Shown here in pieces: positions 1 to 6,950 of a stretch of DNA of 13,798 nt (positions are counted from its first letter, which is position 1; every line of letters begins with the position of its first letter). The stretch spans positions 1 through 13,798 of the forward strand of contig CBFDCR010000106.1 of assembly GCA_965603365.1 (NCBI GenBank). Direction: 5' to 3'. Origin of the DNA: JAHELQ01 sp965603365. GTDB lineage: Bacteria; Acidobacteriota; Aminicenantia; UBA2199. The position numbers and the translations under genes were made by a program. A model generated the notes under the pieces. It saw only the letters and a list, made by a program, of their open reading frames with translations. It was not told the origin of the DNA and did no database searches.

Positions 1-16
1 AATTATACACTATTAT

Positions 17-40
17 AGCCACAAACGGGGCTTTTTTATT
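17..40 (+). terminator. Possible rho-independent terminator of an upstream gene
   Basis: A short stem, AGCC (17-20) with GGCT (29-32), is followed directly by a run of six T and then more T-rich sequence. It would end transcription of a + strand gene lying before the window. The stem has only four firm pairs, so this is a weak call. Confidence 0.35.
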
Positions 41-94
41 TTTTTGATGGGAAATCTAGATCGATCATCCAGCAGCGCAGTGTCCCCCTCTAAA

Positions 95-122
95 GTAGGG
101 GACGCAGATCTGCGCCCCCTAC
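95..122. repeat. REP-like intergenic palindrome
   Basis: This is a 28-base inverted repeat with a single mismatch (A102 opposite C115). The outer arms are GTAGGGG (95-101) and CCCCTAC (116-122), and the centre, 103-114, is a perfect 12-base palindrome containing an AGATCT core. The left outer arm can alternatively pair with GTCCCC at 82-87. GC-rich intergenic palindromes with GTAGGGG/CCCCTAC ends resemble dispersed REP-like elements, but only one copy is visible here, so its repeated nature is inferred. Confidence 0.5.
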
Positions 123-215
123 ATCCCAAAATAAATCTTTTACAAAAACAGGAAACGATAAATTAGGCATTGATTTCTTTGGCTCATATGTTACAAGGTT
201 CGAGATGGTGTATCC

Positions 216-1202
216 ATGAAGAAAAAAAAGAAGAAAAAAATAGTTGGTAAGCGAAGAGTTCAAAGAAGAACAAAAAAGCAGAAAAAAGCAAAATCCGGGG
301 CCGATAGACCGATACAGGATTTTCCGTTTATGGGTAGGCTGCCTTTCTCAGAAATAGGTAACCCCAGTGATTTCCGGCCGGTATCTATGAGCCAGGCATT
401 AATGGAATTTTCCAACCCCCTCATGGACTTTGTTGACAACGGTATTGTGAAAGATCCAAATGAGGCGCTTCAACTGGGGATGGCGCTCTGGAATTACAAA
501 GTTACCGGGGAACCTCCTGAACTGAGGGAGGCGAAAGAAAAGTTGATCAAACTAATCGGGGATACTTTGAAAATGGAACCCCAAGAAGCCGCCGAATTTT
601 TTGACAAGATGTGTCAAAGGAAAGATTACCTCCTCCCGCCCGGAATGCAACCACCCGGGTCCATGACGATGCTTATCAGGAAAGAAAAACGATATTCGAT
701 CACCCCATTCGACTATGATTCCCTGAACATTTCAGAAGAAACCTACCAGCCAGATAAAAAGGACGAAACGCTGTTACAATTCCTTGATCGGGTGGATGTA
801 TATAATGTTGAAGTAATAGATGAGGATTGGAAAAAAAACTATGTCTCGATGGAAGAAAAATCTAGAGAAAGATTTAAAAAATGGCTGATATTTAAAGGGG
901 CAAAGGAATACAGTGAGTATTTTCCCTTTAAAATAGGGGCATATTTTAATTATATATATCGTTATTGCGGCGAGAACCCGAAGACCGTTTCCGCCATCGA
1001 TATAGAAGAATTTTTTATGGATTACCTTTTAAGAAAAGTGACGGAAGTTCCTCCTGAATACACGGAATGGCCGGCGGTGCTGAAATTATTTTATCAATTT
1101 CTGGCCGAAATCGGCTATCTGAAAGGCCCTGAAAAAATGATAAAATTCTTGGCTGAAATTGAACCGCGTTTTATTGAAGTTTTAAGAGAGAGATATTCGT
1201 GA
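216..1202 (+). CDS. Lysine-rich hypothetical protein upstream of pth
   Basis: I do not recognise a named family for this 328-residue protein. The first 30 residues are very basic (seven consecutive lysines, then KRR and RRTKKQKK), which suggests nucleic-acid or ribosome contact or just a disordered tail. No signal peptide or membrane segment is visible. The middle is rich in helices and acidic residues. The last ~90 residues (about 240-328), with FMDYLLRKV, LKLFYQFLAEIGYL and a closing RFIEVLRERY, recall helical domains that I associate loosely with SEC-C-type proteins; no cysteine cluster is present, so this is a weak resemblance. The start codon follows only a poor ribosome site. The stop lies 15 bases before pth, so both are probably co-transcribed. 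Two A tracts (222-229 and 234-240) lie just after the start codon. Confidence 0.7.
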   Translation: MKKKKKKKIVGKRRVQRRTKKQKKAKSGADRPIQDFPFMGRLPFSEIGNPSDFRPVSMSQALMEFSNPLMDFVDNGIVKDPNEALQLGMALWNYKVTGEPPELREAKEKLIKLIGDTLKMEPQEAAEFFDKMCQRKDYLLPPGMQPPGSMTMLIRKEKRYSITPFDYDSLNISEETYQPDKKDETLLQFLDRVDVYNVEVIDEDWKKNYVSMEEKSRERFKKWLIFKGAKEYSEYFPFKIGAYFNYIYRYCGENPKTVSAIDIEEFFMDYLLRKVTEVPPEYTEWPAVLKLFYQFLAEIGYLKGPEKMIKFLAEIEPRFIEVLRERYS

Positions 1203-1217
1203 AAAAGAGGAGATGGT

Positions 1218-1793
1218 ATGATTAAACTGGTGGCGGCGTTGGGTAATCCGGGGGTTAAATATGCCGAGACCCGCCACAACATCGGCTGGGTGGTGGTGGA
1301 ATGCCTCTCCTTTGCCGACGAACTTCACTGGCAGCAAAAGTTTAACGGGCATTATGCCGCCGCCTACATCGACGGTGAAAAAATTCTCTTTTTGAAACCC
1401 GATACCTATATGAATTTGAGCGGCCAGAGTGTGGGGCCGGCGGCCCAATTCTTTGACATTGAAGTGGAAGAGATCCTGGTGATTCACGACGACCTGGAAT
1501 TGCCCTTCGGCGTATTGGGATTCAAGCAGGGGGGCGGCCTGGGGGGGCACAACGGATTGCGCTCGGTGACGGCTGCATTGGGTTCTCGGGACTTCAACCG
1601 GCTGCGCCTGGGGATCTCCCGACCCGACCACAGCGACATCACCGCCCACGTGTTGAGTCATTTTTCGGAGGATGAGGCGGCGCTGCTGCCGCTGTTTCTC
1701 GAAGAGGCAGCCAGACTGCTGGAACAGTCGCTGACAGCAGACTTCGACACCTTCGCCGCTAGATTCAGGAAGGAAAAGATCATTCAAACGTAA
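1218..1793 (+). CDS. pth: Peptidyl-tRNA hydrolase
   Basis: Pth cleaves the ester bond of peptidyl-tRNAs released by stalled or aborting ribosomes and recycles the tRNA in the cytoplasm. The 191-residue length is normal. The family signature is complete: the N-terminal strand ends in GNPG with N10, the catalytic H20 lies in TRHNIGW, N66 is in TYMNLSG, the D91-D92 pair is in VIHDDLELP, and HNGLRS carries N112. These correspond to the known E. coli residues N10, H20, N68, D93 and N114. The ATG is preceded by a clear GAGGAG ribosome site. It is the second gene of a probable two-gene unit. Codon use is clearly more GC-rich than in the gene before it. A long opposite-strand frame exists over the same bases but has no family features. 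Confidence 0.97.
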   Translation: MIKLVAALGNPGVKYAETRHNIGWVVVECLSFADELHWQQKFNGHYAAAYIDGEKILFLKPDTYMNLSGQSVGPAAQFFDIEVEEILVIHDDLELPFGVLGFKQGGGLGGHNGLRSVTAALGSRDFNRLRLGISRPDHSDITAHVLSHFSEDEAALLPLFLEEAARLLEQSLTADFDTFAARFRKEKIIQT

Positions 1794-1919
1794 AGAGGTA
1801 AGTGGCCGAGCGGTCAGGTGGCCGAGTGACTGGAGTTACCCCGAAATTTAAGATAGGCTTCCTAAAACTGCAATGAAGAGGGTAAAACTTCCGGTGCCTG
1901 GAGATTGACCTGCAATCCG

Positions 1920-2024
1920 TCTCTCGATGAAATGCAGTTAAATTGCTGTTCCGAACAGTTCAATCGCCGTTCCGGGCAGATCCATCGCTGCTCTGAGCAG
2001 CTAAATCACGCCTCTGGGAGAGGC
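1920..2024. repeat. Degenerate 21-base tandem repeat with self-complementary cores
   Basis: Four units of exactly 21 bases are visible: 1941-1961, 1962-1982, 1983-2003 and 2004-2024, with a possible fifth weaker unit at 1920-1940. Units 1 and 2 agree at about 16 of 21 positions. Three units hold a small inverted repeat: CTGTTC-C-GAACAG, CTGCTC-T-GAGCAG and GCCTCT-GGG-AGAGGC, so the arms differ between units while pairing is kept. Read on the + strand the units give heptads of the form (N/H)xxSxQ(hydrophobic); read on the minus strand two give LxGTAI. The last unit overlaps the end of the truncated DUF4238 frame. Confidence 0.6.
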
Positions 2025-2344
2025 TTTTGCCCTATATTCGTCAAAATAACATAAGCTTCATCCTCTGGTAGTGGTAAAGTGCAATTCTTAATAATTTTTT
2101 CCAGAACCGGAGCCGCAAGTCCCTCAAACTTTGAGATTACATTTTCAATATAATCGCTCTCCAGTTCCTCTGAATCTACTCGATAGAAATCTCTCTCACA
2201 AGCTGCATTTTTTGGAGTGCCTTTCCACTGTTTTACTTGCTTTTTATCTAATACATATAAAAAATCATCACGCTTTCCCGAATTAGTAAAACCAGCCAGA
2301 TAGAATTCCGGGATATAGTGATGCTTTCTTGGTGTTGTCTTCAT
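2006..2344 (-). pseudogene. DUF4238-family protein, C-terminally truncated
   Basis: The N-terminus (KHHYIPEFYLAGFTN, followed by a DFLYVLDK segment and a NAACERDFY segment) is the typical start of DUF4238 proteins, which are usually about 250-300 residues long. Here only 112 residues remain. The family-like sequence stops near residue 104, and the frame ends a few codons later (KPLPEA) inside the 21-base tandem repeat, so the 3' half was lost by a rearrangement. The ATG overlaps the stop codon of the upstream nuclease remnant (TAATGA), so translation was probably coupled to it. The function of DUF4238 is not established; an accessory or defence-linked role has been discussed for such families but nothing here proves it. 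Confidence 0.6.
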
Positions 2345-2652
2345 TAATTTCCAATCTCTTCGGATTGGCAGTCGGTGATGTTGCGCTGTTCGGGATCGAA
2401 GCCGATGCCGATAATGTGGATGGGTTTGCCGGCAGCCAGGTATTTTTCATAATACTTCTTCGTCTTGATCTGCGATATCGCCTCCTGGGGGGAACCCATC
2501 TTAAATTCCAACACGTAAATGTAGTTGTCTGTGATGATGACAGCATCGATTCTGCCCAGGTTTGTCTCTACCTCCGTGCGAATATTAATCCCGATGAGTC
2601 TGAGTCTACGTGCAACCGATTTTAGTTGAGAAAAGGGTGAGAAATTCAGAAA
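2344..2652 (-). pseudogene. C-terminal remnant of a PD-(D/E)XK nuclease (DUF1703 / AAA-ATPase-like family)
   Basis: Reading the minus strand from about 2601 to the TAA at 2346-2344 gives a typical PD-(D/E)XK core: TEVETNLGRIDAVI (with the active-site D), then YIYVLEFKMG (the ExK pair as E-F-K), then QIKTKKYYEKY and HIIGIGFDPEQRNI, closing with a short tail. This is the C-terminal nuclease domain of the large family whose N-terminus is an AAA-ATPase-like domain. That N-terminal part, about 400 residues in intact members, is absent: upstream the frame meets a stop (2655-2653) and no start codon. Catalytic residues survive but the gene cannot be expressed as a normal protein. Its stop overlaps the start of the DUF4238 gene. 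Confidence 0.75.
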
Positions 2653-2655
2653 TTA

Positions 2656-2906
2656 GAGTAACCGGAAGAGGTTATAATTTTTTTTAATTGTAGTGAAGAT
2701 CCAAAGAATAAGGTATCCAGTTTACAGAGATTTTTACTGTAGATTTTATATTTGCAGTCTCCTTGAGAGTATTGCCTCTTTTCAAGTTTCTTTGCTGTAA
2801 GCTTCATGGAGTTTTTTATCGCCAAAAGCTGGTGAGTGCTGAGGAGACTTTTTATAATTTTGCCTTAATACGTGTGCAGATAAAATACAAGAGAGGTCGG
2901 GAAATC
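2656..2906. other. AT-rich intergenic stretch between gene remnants
   Basis: Low-complexity, AT-rich sequence with a T8 run near 2680. I see no family-like peptide in any frame, no clear promoter pair and no strong hairpin. It is probably scar sequence between decayed genes. Confidence 0.4.
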
Positions 2907-3221
2907 ATGGTAGAGAATCCGATCGTTTATCCGGCCGATGTATATTACTATGGTCGTAAGAGTTTAGGTGTTTTTGAACAGATGGCGTCTTTGAAATATC
3001 GGGAGAATCATTCCTGGAAGATTATTGGCAATATTGTTTATGAGAAATACGAGATTTGCCTTAATAGCATCAAAGCGGCGATAAAGCGGTTGGATCTGGT
3101 TTTTAATCGTTTGCTAACAGCGGGGATCATTTCTGTATTTCAGAGTATTTCTCAGTGGTTGTGTGTTGAGGAGAGGGGCTTCCAGACTCTCAGCCTTGCC
3201 TACCGCAGGCGGTTGGACTAA
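2907..3221 (+). CDS. Short hypothetical protein, possible remnant
   Basis: I do not recognise this protein. The frame is open from 2763, but the most credible start is the ATG at 2907, with GAGAGG about ten bases upstream; this gives 104 residues. Residues around 27-60 (FEQMASLKYRENHSWKIIG, then a hydrophobic/basic helix ending AAIKRLD) have the spacing of a helix-turn-helix DNA-binding segment. The tail is arginine-rich (YRRRLD). It lies 38 bases upstream of the broken IS481-like transposase and in the same orientation, so it may be part of that element or an older fragment. It may equally be noncoding sequence that is open by chance. Confidence 0.35.
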   Translation: MVENPIVYPADVYYYGRKSLGVFEQMASLKYRENHSWKIIGNIVYEKYEICLNSIKAAIKRLDLVFNRLLTAGIISVFQSISQWLCVEERGFQTLSLAYRRRLD

Positions 3222-3245
3222 ACTGTTGGGTTAAAAATTTATAAA

Positions 3246-3851
3246 AGGAGGTTTTAAAAATGAGGATTTTTAAGAATGTGAAAGGAATTGAGGTGTACAA
3301 GTATGGCATCATTTCACCGGTTTTACACGGCAGTGAGCGGAGTCAAAATGAGTACTTCCACAAACTGTCGAGCGAAGGCATTGCCATTCCCCCCGGCAGT
3401 GACAATATCTATCACCTGAGCTGCTCTACCTTTAAACGCTGGCTGCGGGTATATCGAAAAGAGGGGCTAAAAGGTTTGGAAGAATAAGACCCGCAGTGAT
3501 AAAGGCAAACATCGCCGCATTCCTGCTCACCTGATGCAATTGATTGAGAAGGTTAACAAAGAGATGACAGCGATTTCGGTCAAAGATCTTCATCGTAAAT
3601 TGCTCATCAAAGGATATAATATCACGCCTTCTGACATCAGCTACGAGACTTTAAGGAGATTGGTCAACCAACACCGTCTACTCCAACAGGATAAGCAGGT
3701 AAGGCAGCGTAAGAAGTTTGAGAAAGAGTTTATCAACGAGTTGTGGATGGTGGATTTCAAGCAGGGCAAGAGTATTCGCAAAGGCAAAAGAGTGAACAGA
3801 AGCTATTTATGCGCCATCATCGATGATGCCTCCCGACTGTTGGTGGGTTAT
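3246..3851 (+). pseudogene. IS481-like (rve/DDE integrase core) transposase, frameshifted and truncated
   Basis: A strong AGGAGG (3246-3251) precedes the ATG at 3260. The first frame (to the TAA at 3485) encodes an N-terminal DNA-binding region with STFKRWLRVYRKEGLKGL. The protein continues in the +1 frame from 3486 (KTRSDKGKHRRIP), then a second helix-turn-helix region and the start of the integrase core: ELWMVDF carries the first catalytic D and CAIIDDASR the second. The reading frame must shift by +1 (or -2) at about 3483-3486 and no slippery heptamer is present, so this is a mutation rather than programmed shifting. The sequence ends at about 3850 where an IS5-type fragment begins; the third catalytic residue (E) and the right end of the element are gone. 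Confidence 0.8.
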
Positions 3852-4237
3852 GAATCTGACTGCATCCCTCTGGCCTTAAGAAGCTTACGCTCTATCAGCA
3901 CCTGGTACGTCTTATCCTCTAACTCCTTAAAATACTTCGACCCTAATCGCTTGCGTAATCGAGATAACGAACTGGGATCTAACACTCCTTTCTTCTTAAA
4001 TTCTTCTAATTCACAAAAATACTGCCAATAGGGATTCTCATAAAATGAGGCTACTAACTCTTCATCACCAACATCCGTCATATGCTTCAGCAACAATAAG
4101 CCAACCACCAGCCGACCATCCAGCCCAGGTCTACCTATATCTGAAAAATAGGAAGCATAGGAGTCCTCCAATTGGCCGCCAAAGGGAAGAAACTCCTCAA
4201 ATAGGGGCCTGGTTTTACGATCCTTGCTCTTGTACAT
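3848..4237 (-). pseudogene. IS5/IS1182-type transposase, N-terminal fragment (copy A)
   Basis: The minus strand from the ATG at 4237 (AAGGAG nine bases upstream) encodes the DUF772-type N-terminal domain: RPLFEEFLPFGGQL, then GRPGLDGRLVVGLLLLKHM, DEELVASFYENPYWQYF and LDPSSLSRLRKRLG, ending shortly after KARGMQSDS, where the first catalytic D is expected. Compared with what I know of this family, about 15-20 residues seem missing between GGQL and YASYF, which suggests an internal in-frame deletion. The rest of the transposase, including the second D and the E, is cut off at the junction with the IS481-like remnant near 3850. The frame is open upstream to 4294 but the ribosome site favours 4237. 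Confidence 0.85.
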
Positions 4238-4390
4238 GGGGGAATTCTCCTTGAAAAAATGCAAGGTTTTTGATGGGTTTTGACCATAATCCATGCAATT
4301 TTGATACTTTCAACATATACTATTATACCCCAAAATACCACTATTATCAAGACTTTTCAGCTATTTTATCCCTTTTTCAGTAGACCCTAA
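3848..4390 (-). mobile_element. IS5/IS1182-type insertion sequence fragment, copy A (5' end of the transposase)
   Basis: One end of the element is intact. Its terminal inverted repeat on the minus strand reads GGGTCTACTGAAAAAGG (4387 to 4371), matching the end of copy B at 12827-12844 except for one extra A there. Just outside the repeat the sequence reads TTAG/CTAA in both copies, in line with the CTAA-type target preference of IS5 elements. The other end of this copy is missing. Confidence 0.75.
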
Positions 4391-4423
4391 TTAATGATGG
4401 AACAAAAAAATGGAGATCCGGCG

Positions 4424-4609
4424 ATGAAGGCACGGTATGTTAATCCCTATACCGATTTCGGTTTCAAAAAACTCTTCGGCGAAGAGACCATCGCGGAGAT
4501 TGCCAATTTTACGCCGCATCAGTTGGCGGAGTATGAGGAAAGCTTGAAGATTTATCGTGATTTGAAAGGAGTCATTGATACTTCGTATGATGAAATCAAC
4601 CGGTTGTAG
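4424..4609 (+). pseudogene. Rpn-type PD-(D/E)XK transposase-nuclease remnant, internally deleted
   Basis: The ATG at 4424 follows GGAG (4412-4415). The 61-residue product begins with the exact family opening (KARYVNPYTDFGFKKLFGEE) and then jumps straight to a typical family C-terminus (IAEIANFTPHQLAEYEESL, followed by a YRDLKGVIDT segment). Intact members of this Rpn/PDDEXK_2 family are about 280-320 residues, so roughly 200 residues in the middle, including the nuclease active site, are gone without disturbing the frame. The IS5-type copy A ends about 30 bases upstream of the start. It is most likely a dead gene. Confidence 0.8.
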
Positions 4610-4796
4610 GAGCGGGCGGCCCCTTTAATAAAATCGGCTCCCCTACGGCAAAGCCGGCGGCAAACGATAGCCTGCGGGTGGCGGGAGAACCGGTGGATAA
4701 CCTTTCTCTGACGTCAATCATAAAAAAGTTCGGTCAAATTACGGTTCATTTGTCGATAATGATAAAAAATACTCGTGAATCTGGCAACTTTACGAC

Positions 4797-4825
4797 TTGA
4801 CAAGGGGAACGGGTTTGTGTAATGA
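4797..4825 (+). promoter_or_regulatory. Possible promoter before the glycosyltransferase gene
   Basis: TTGACA (4797-4802) is followed after 17 bases by TAATGA (4820-4825). The -35 box is perfect but the -10 box is poor, and the start codon at 4835 would leave almost no untranslated leader, so it may be coincidental. Confidence 0.3.
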
Positions 4826-4834
4826 TTGGGACAA

Positions 4835-5608
4835 ATGAAAGTTTCGGTCGTCATTATCACTTACAATGAAGAAGACCGTCTGGAAGATGCCCTGAAAAGC
4901 AGCCTTCCCATTGCCGACGAAATTGTAGTGGTGGACTCCTTCTCTACCGACAGAACCATCGAAATTTCCAGAAAGTATAATGCCCGTATCTTTCGCCACA
5001 AATTTGTCGATTACGGCAGCCAGAAGAACCTGGCCATGAACAAGGCAGCCAACGAATGGATACTGAACTTAGATGCCGATGAAAGGGTTTCAACGGAATT
5101 GGCGGAGAGTATTTCAAAGCTAAAACAATTCCCCCGGCCTCCGGCAGACGGCTTTCTCATTAAACGTAAAACCGCCTATCTGGGACGCTGGATTCGACAC
5201 TCCGGTTGGTATCCGGACAAAAAGTTGCGACTATTCCGCAAGGATAAAAGCCGGTGGGATGGCCGGGTCCACGAAAGGCTGATGCTGTCGGGCAAACTCT
5301 GCCAATTGGATGGAGAAATCCTTCACTACACTTACCGCAATATCAGCGACCACGTCAATCGTATCAACCGCTATTCGGCTATGCAAGCAGAGGATATTGT
5401 TAAAAAGAACAAACAACTACTCCTCTTGCGCCTCCTGCTCCTGCCGCCCATCACCTTTTTCCGGTTCTATATATGGAAAGCGGGAATTCTCGACGGTTTT
5501 CCTGGTTTTGTGATTGCCTTGATATCTTCATGGGGAACCGCCATGAAATACCTAAAAGCCATCGAAATTAAAAGAAATGAGCGCATAGAAAAAAGTGTAA
5601 GGGTTTGA
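4835..5608 (+). CDS. Family 2 glycosyltransferase, WaaE/KdtX-like
   Basis: This 257-residue enzyme belongs to the GT-A fold family 2 and is closest in layout to WaaE/KdtX-type LPS inner-core glucosyltransferases. It transfers a sugar from a nucleotide donor at the cytoplasmic face of the membrane. The opening SVVIITYNEEDRL is the classic donor-binding strand; VVVDSFSTDRT follows; the metal-binding DAD is at 80-82 in NLDADERVS; GRWIRHSGWYPDKKLRLF and a RVHE motif (144-147) are typical of the WaaE branch. Two hydrophobic stretches near the C-terminus (about 195-211 and 218-233) suggest membrane association. The ATG at 4835 is chosen over an in-frame TTG at 4826 because the conserved strand begins right there. 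It converges with pdxA; the two stop codons are four bases apart. Confidence 0.9.
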   Translation: MKVSVVIITYNEEDRLEDALKSSLPIADEIVVVDSFSTDRTIEISRKYNARIFRHKFVDYGSQKNLAMNKAANEWILNLDADERVSTELAESISKLKQFPRPPADGFLIKRKTAYLGRWIRHSGWYPDKKLRLFRKDKSRWDGRVHERLMLSGKLCQLDGEILHYTYRNISDHVNRINRYSAMQAEDIVKKNKQLLLLRLLLLPPITFFRFYIWKAGILDGFPGFVIALISSWGTAMKYLKAIEIKRNERIEKSVRV

Positions 5609-5612
5609 TTCA

Positions 5613-6524
5613 TCAAGCCCCGATGAGTCGTTCTGCCAATTGGATGGCCTGGGTCATGCTGGAGGGATCGGCAATACCTCTACCGGCAATATCATAGGCG
5701 GTGCCGTGATCGGGAGATGTTCGAATAAAGGGCAACCCCAGAGTGAGATTGACACCGGAATGGACATTTAGTAGCTTAAAGGGTATGAGTCCCTGGTCGT
5801 GATACCAGGCCACCACCACACCATTTTTCGCCTGGCGGGCCTTTAAGAAAACAGTATCCGCCGGAATCGGCCCTTGAATATCCATCTCCGCTGCCAGAAT
5901 TTTGACGGCAGGGATAATTTCGTTAATCTCCTCTGTGCCGATAACCCCCTGTTCCCCGGCATGGGGATTCAGACCGCTGACAAAAAATGTATAGCGCCGT
6001 CCGAAGAGCCGATGCAATTCAGAATCCAGAAAGCGGATAAATTTGATAATTTTTTCTTTTTGTATGTGAGTAAACACCTGTTTTAGCGGAATATGGACAG
6101 AGAACAAGGCTACCAACAAATTTTCAGACCAAAAACACATGGCATAATCTTTTACGGAAGACCTGTGGGCCAGATAACCTGTATGACCCCGGTACCTTAT
6201 CCCTGCCTTAAGCCATTTCTCCTTGGAGATAGGCGCCGTCACCAGGGCAGCCACCTGTTCTTTTAAAGCCAATTCCGCCGCCAGTTTTACATATTCAAAA
6301 GAGGGATCGGTATCGATCTCATCCTCAGGAAGATTAAAAAAATAAATCCCTTTCTGACGAATATGTTCGATCGCGCTAACGGTATTCATATGAGGGGCCG
6401 GGTAGTGTTGCAAGCTACCGATAATCAGCACTGGATATAGGGAATTGTACACCGCTAGACTTTTGTGAATAATTTCAGGGCCGATTCCCTTGGGATCACC
6501 CAGTGTAATGGCGATGATTTTGAC
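5613..6524 (-). CDS. pdxA: 4-hydroxythreonine-4-phosphate dehydrogenase (non-canonical start)
   Basis: PdxA oxidises 4-phosphohydroxy-L-threonine with NAD and, after decarboxylation, supplies an intermediate of pyridoxal phosphate synthesis. Family features are clear: GDPKGIGPE (residues 9-17), TAPISKEKW, GHT (114-115), and the three metal-binding histidines at about 144 (SVHIPL), 188 (NPHAGE) and 242 (YHDQGLIPFK), plus SPDHGTAYDIAGRG. The first ATG/GTG/TTG in frame is the GTG at 6452, which would remove the GDPxGIGPE motif. Seven bases after the strong AGGAG site (6536-6532), where homologs have ATG, stands GTC (6524-6522); starting there gives 303 residues, only slightly short. The gene follows the Hfq-like gene by two bases, so both share one promoter. 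Either GTC or another near-cognate codon is used, the N-terminus is degraded, or there is a base error. Confidence 0.9.
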   Translation of the reverse strand, partial: VKIIAITLGDPKGIGPEIIHKSLAVYNSLYPVLIIGSLQHYPAPHMNTVSAIEHIRQKGIYFFNLPEDEIDTDPSFEYVKLAAELALKEQVAALVTAPISKEKWLKAGIRYRGHTGYLAHRSSVKDYAMCFWSENLLVALFSVHIPLKQVFTHIQKEKIIKFIRFLDSELHRLFGRRYTFFVSGLNPHAGEQGVIGTEEINEIIPAVKILAAEMDIQGPIPADTVFLKARQAKNGVVVAWYHDQGLIPFKLLNVHSGVNLTLGLPFIRTSPDHGTAYDIAGRGIADPSSMTQAIQLAERLIGA

Positions 6525-6526
6525 TT

Positions 6527-6919
6527 CTAATCTCCTCCCAAATCGTTTTCACCCTGGTCGTCTACTTCGCCCTTGCCCTCTATTTCCCTTTCAATGTCAT
6601 TTACATGGTCAGTGTCCCTTTTCTCTTCGGAATAGTCGGGGTCTTTATACATATATTTGATCACATGTTTAAAAATGATAAAATTGGATTCGTCATCACA
6701 TTTAATTTTGATACACTTTTCGTCATACCATTCTATTTTCCCTTTCAGGACTTCCCCGTTTATCAATTCAATGACCATGGGGGTTCTGTTATTCATTTGC
6801 TTGATATAATAGTAATTTTCCGCATGGGTCTTATACGGCGGCGCGGGTTTCTTTCTCATTTCCTTCCTGGCGCTCTTTTTAATTTCCTTGAGATCCGGCT
6901 TTATTAATCTTCGGGTCAT
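6527..6919 (-). CDS. Hfq-like Sm-fold RNA-binding protein with extended tails
   Basis: Residues 37-93 match the Sm/Hfq core: a short helix with an Q at 41 (YIKQM), the Sm1 strands (PMVIELINGEVLKGKIEWYD) with the conserved NG and the closing aspartate, and an Sm2-like strand IIFKHVIKYMY in place of the usual YKHAIST. The fold forms ring-shaped hexamers that bind U-rich and A-rich RNA and mediate small-RNA regulation. It differs from standard Hfq by a basic 36-residue N-terminal extension and an acidic C-terminal tail (about 94-130, rich in D and E). The ATG has a strong AAGGAG site. The gene is first in a two-gene unit with pdxA. Whether it acts as the host's main Hfq or is a divergent paralog cannot be told from this window. 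Confidence 0.8.
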   Translation of the reverse strand: MTRRLIKPDLKEIKKSARKEMRKKPAPPYKTHAENYYYIKQMNNRTPMVIELINGEVLKGKIEWYDEKCIKIKCDDESNFIIFKHVIKYMYKDPDYSEEKRDTDHVNDIEREIEGKGEVDDQGENDLGGD

Positions 6920-6950
6920 TTTATCTCCTTTTTAAAGCAGCATTAGATTG

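Noticed and set aside
1..60. End of a further IS5-type copy at the window start (TATACACTATTATA resembles TATACTATTATA near 4315)
   Set aside because: The similarity is short and AT-rich and no terminal repeat GGGTCTACTG is found there.
1182..1787. 201-codon open frame on the minus strand over pth
   Set aside because: pth on the + strand has the full catalytic signature; the opposite frame is a by-product of its GC-rich codons.
1801..1835. GTGGCCGAG motif repeated twice (1802 and 1818), resembling the 5' part of tRNA-Ser or tRNA-Leu
   Set aside because: No anticodon arm, T-loop (GGTTCGAATCC-like) or matching acceptor strand follows, so no tRNA can be folded; at most a degraded fragment or a short direct repeat.
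3478..3490. Programmed frameshifting in the IS481-like transposase
   Set aside because: The shift needed is +1 (or -2), and there is no slippery A-rich heptamer, stop-linked pause signal or downstream hairpin; the element is also truncated, so mutation is the simpler explanation.
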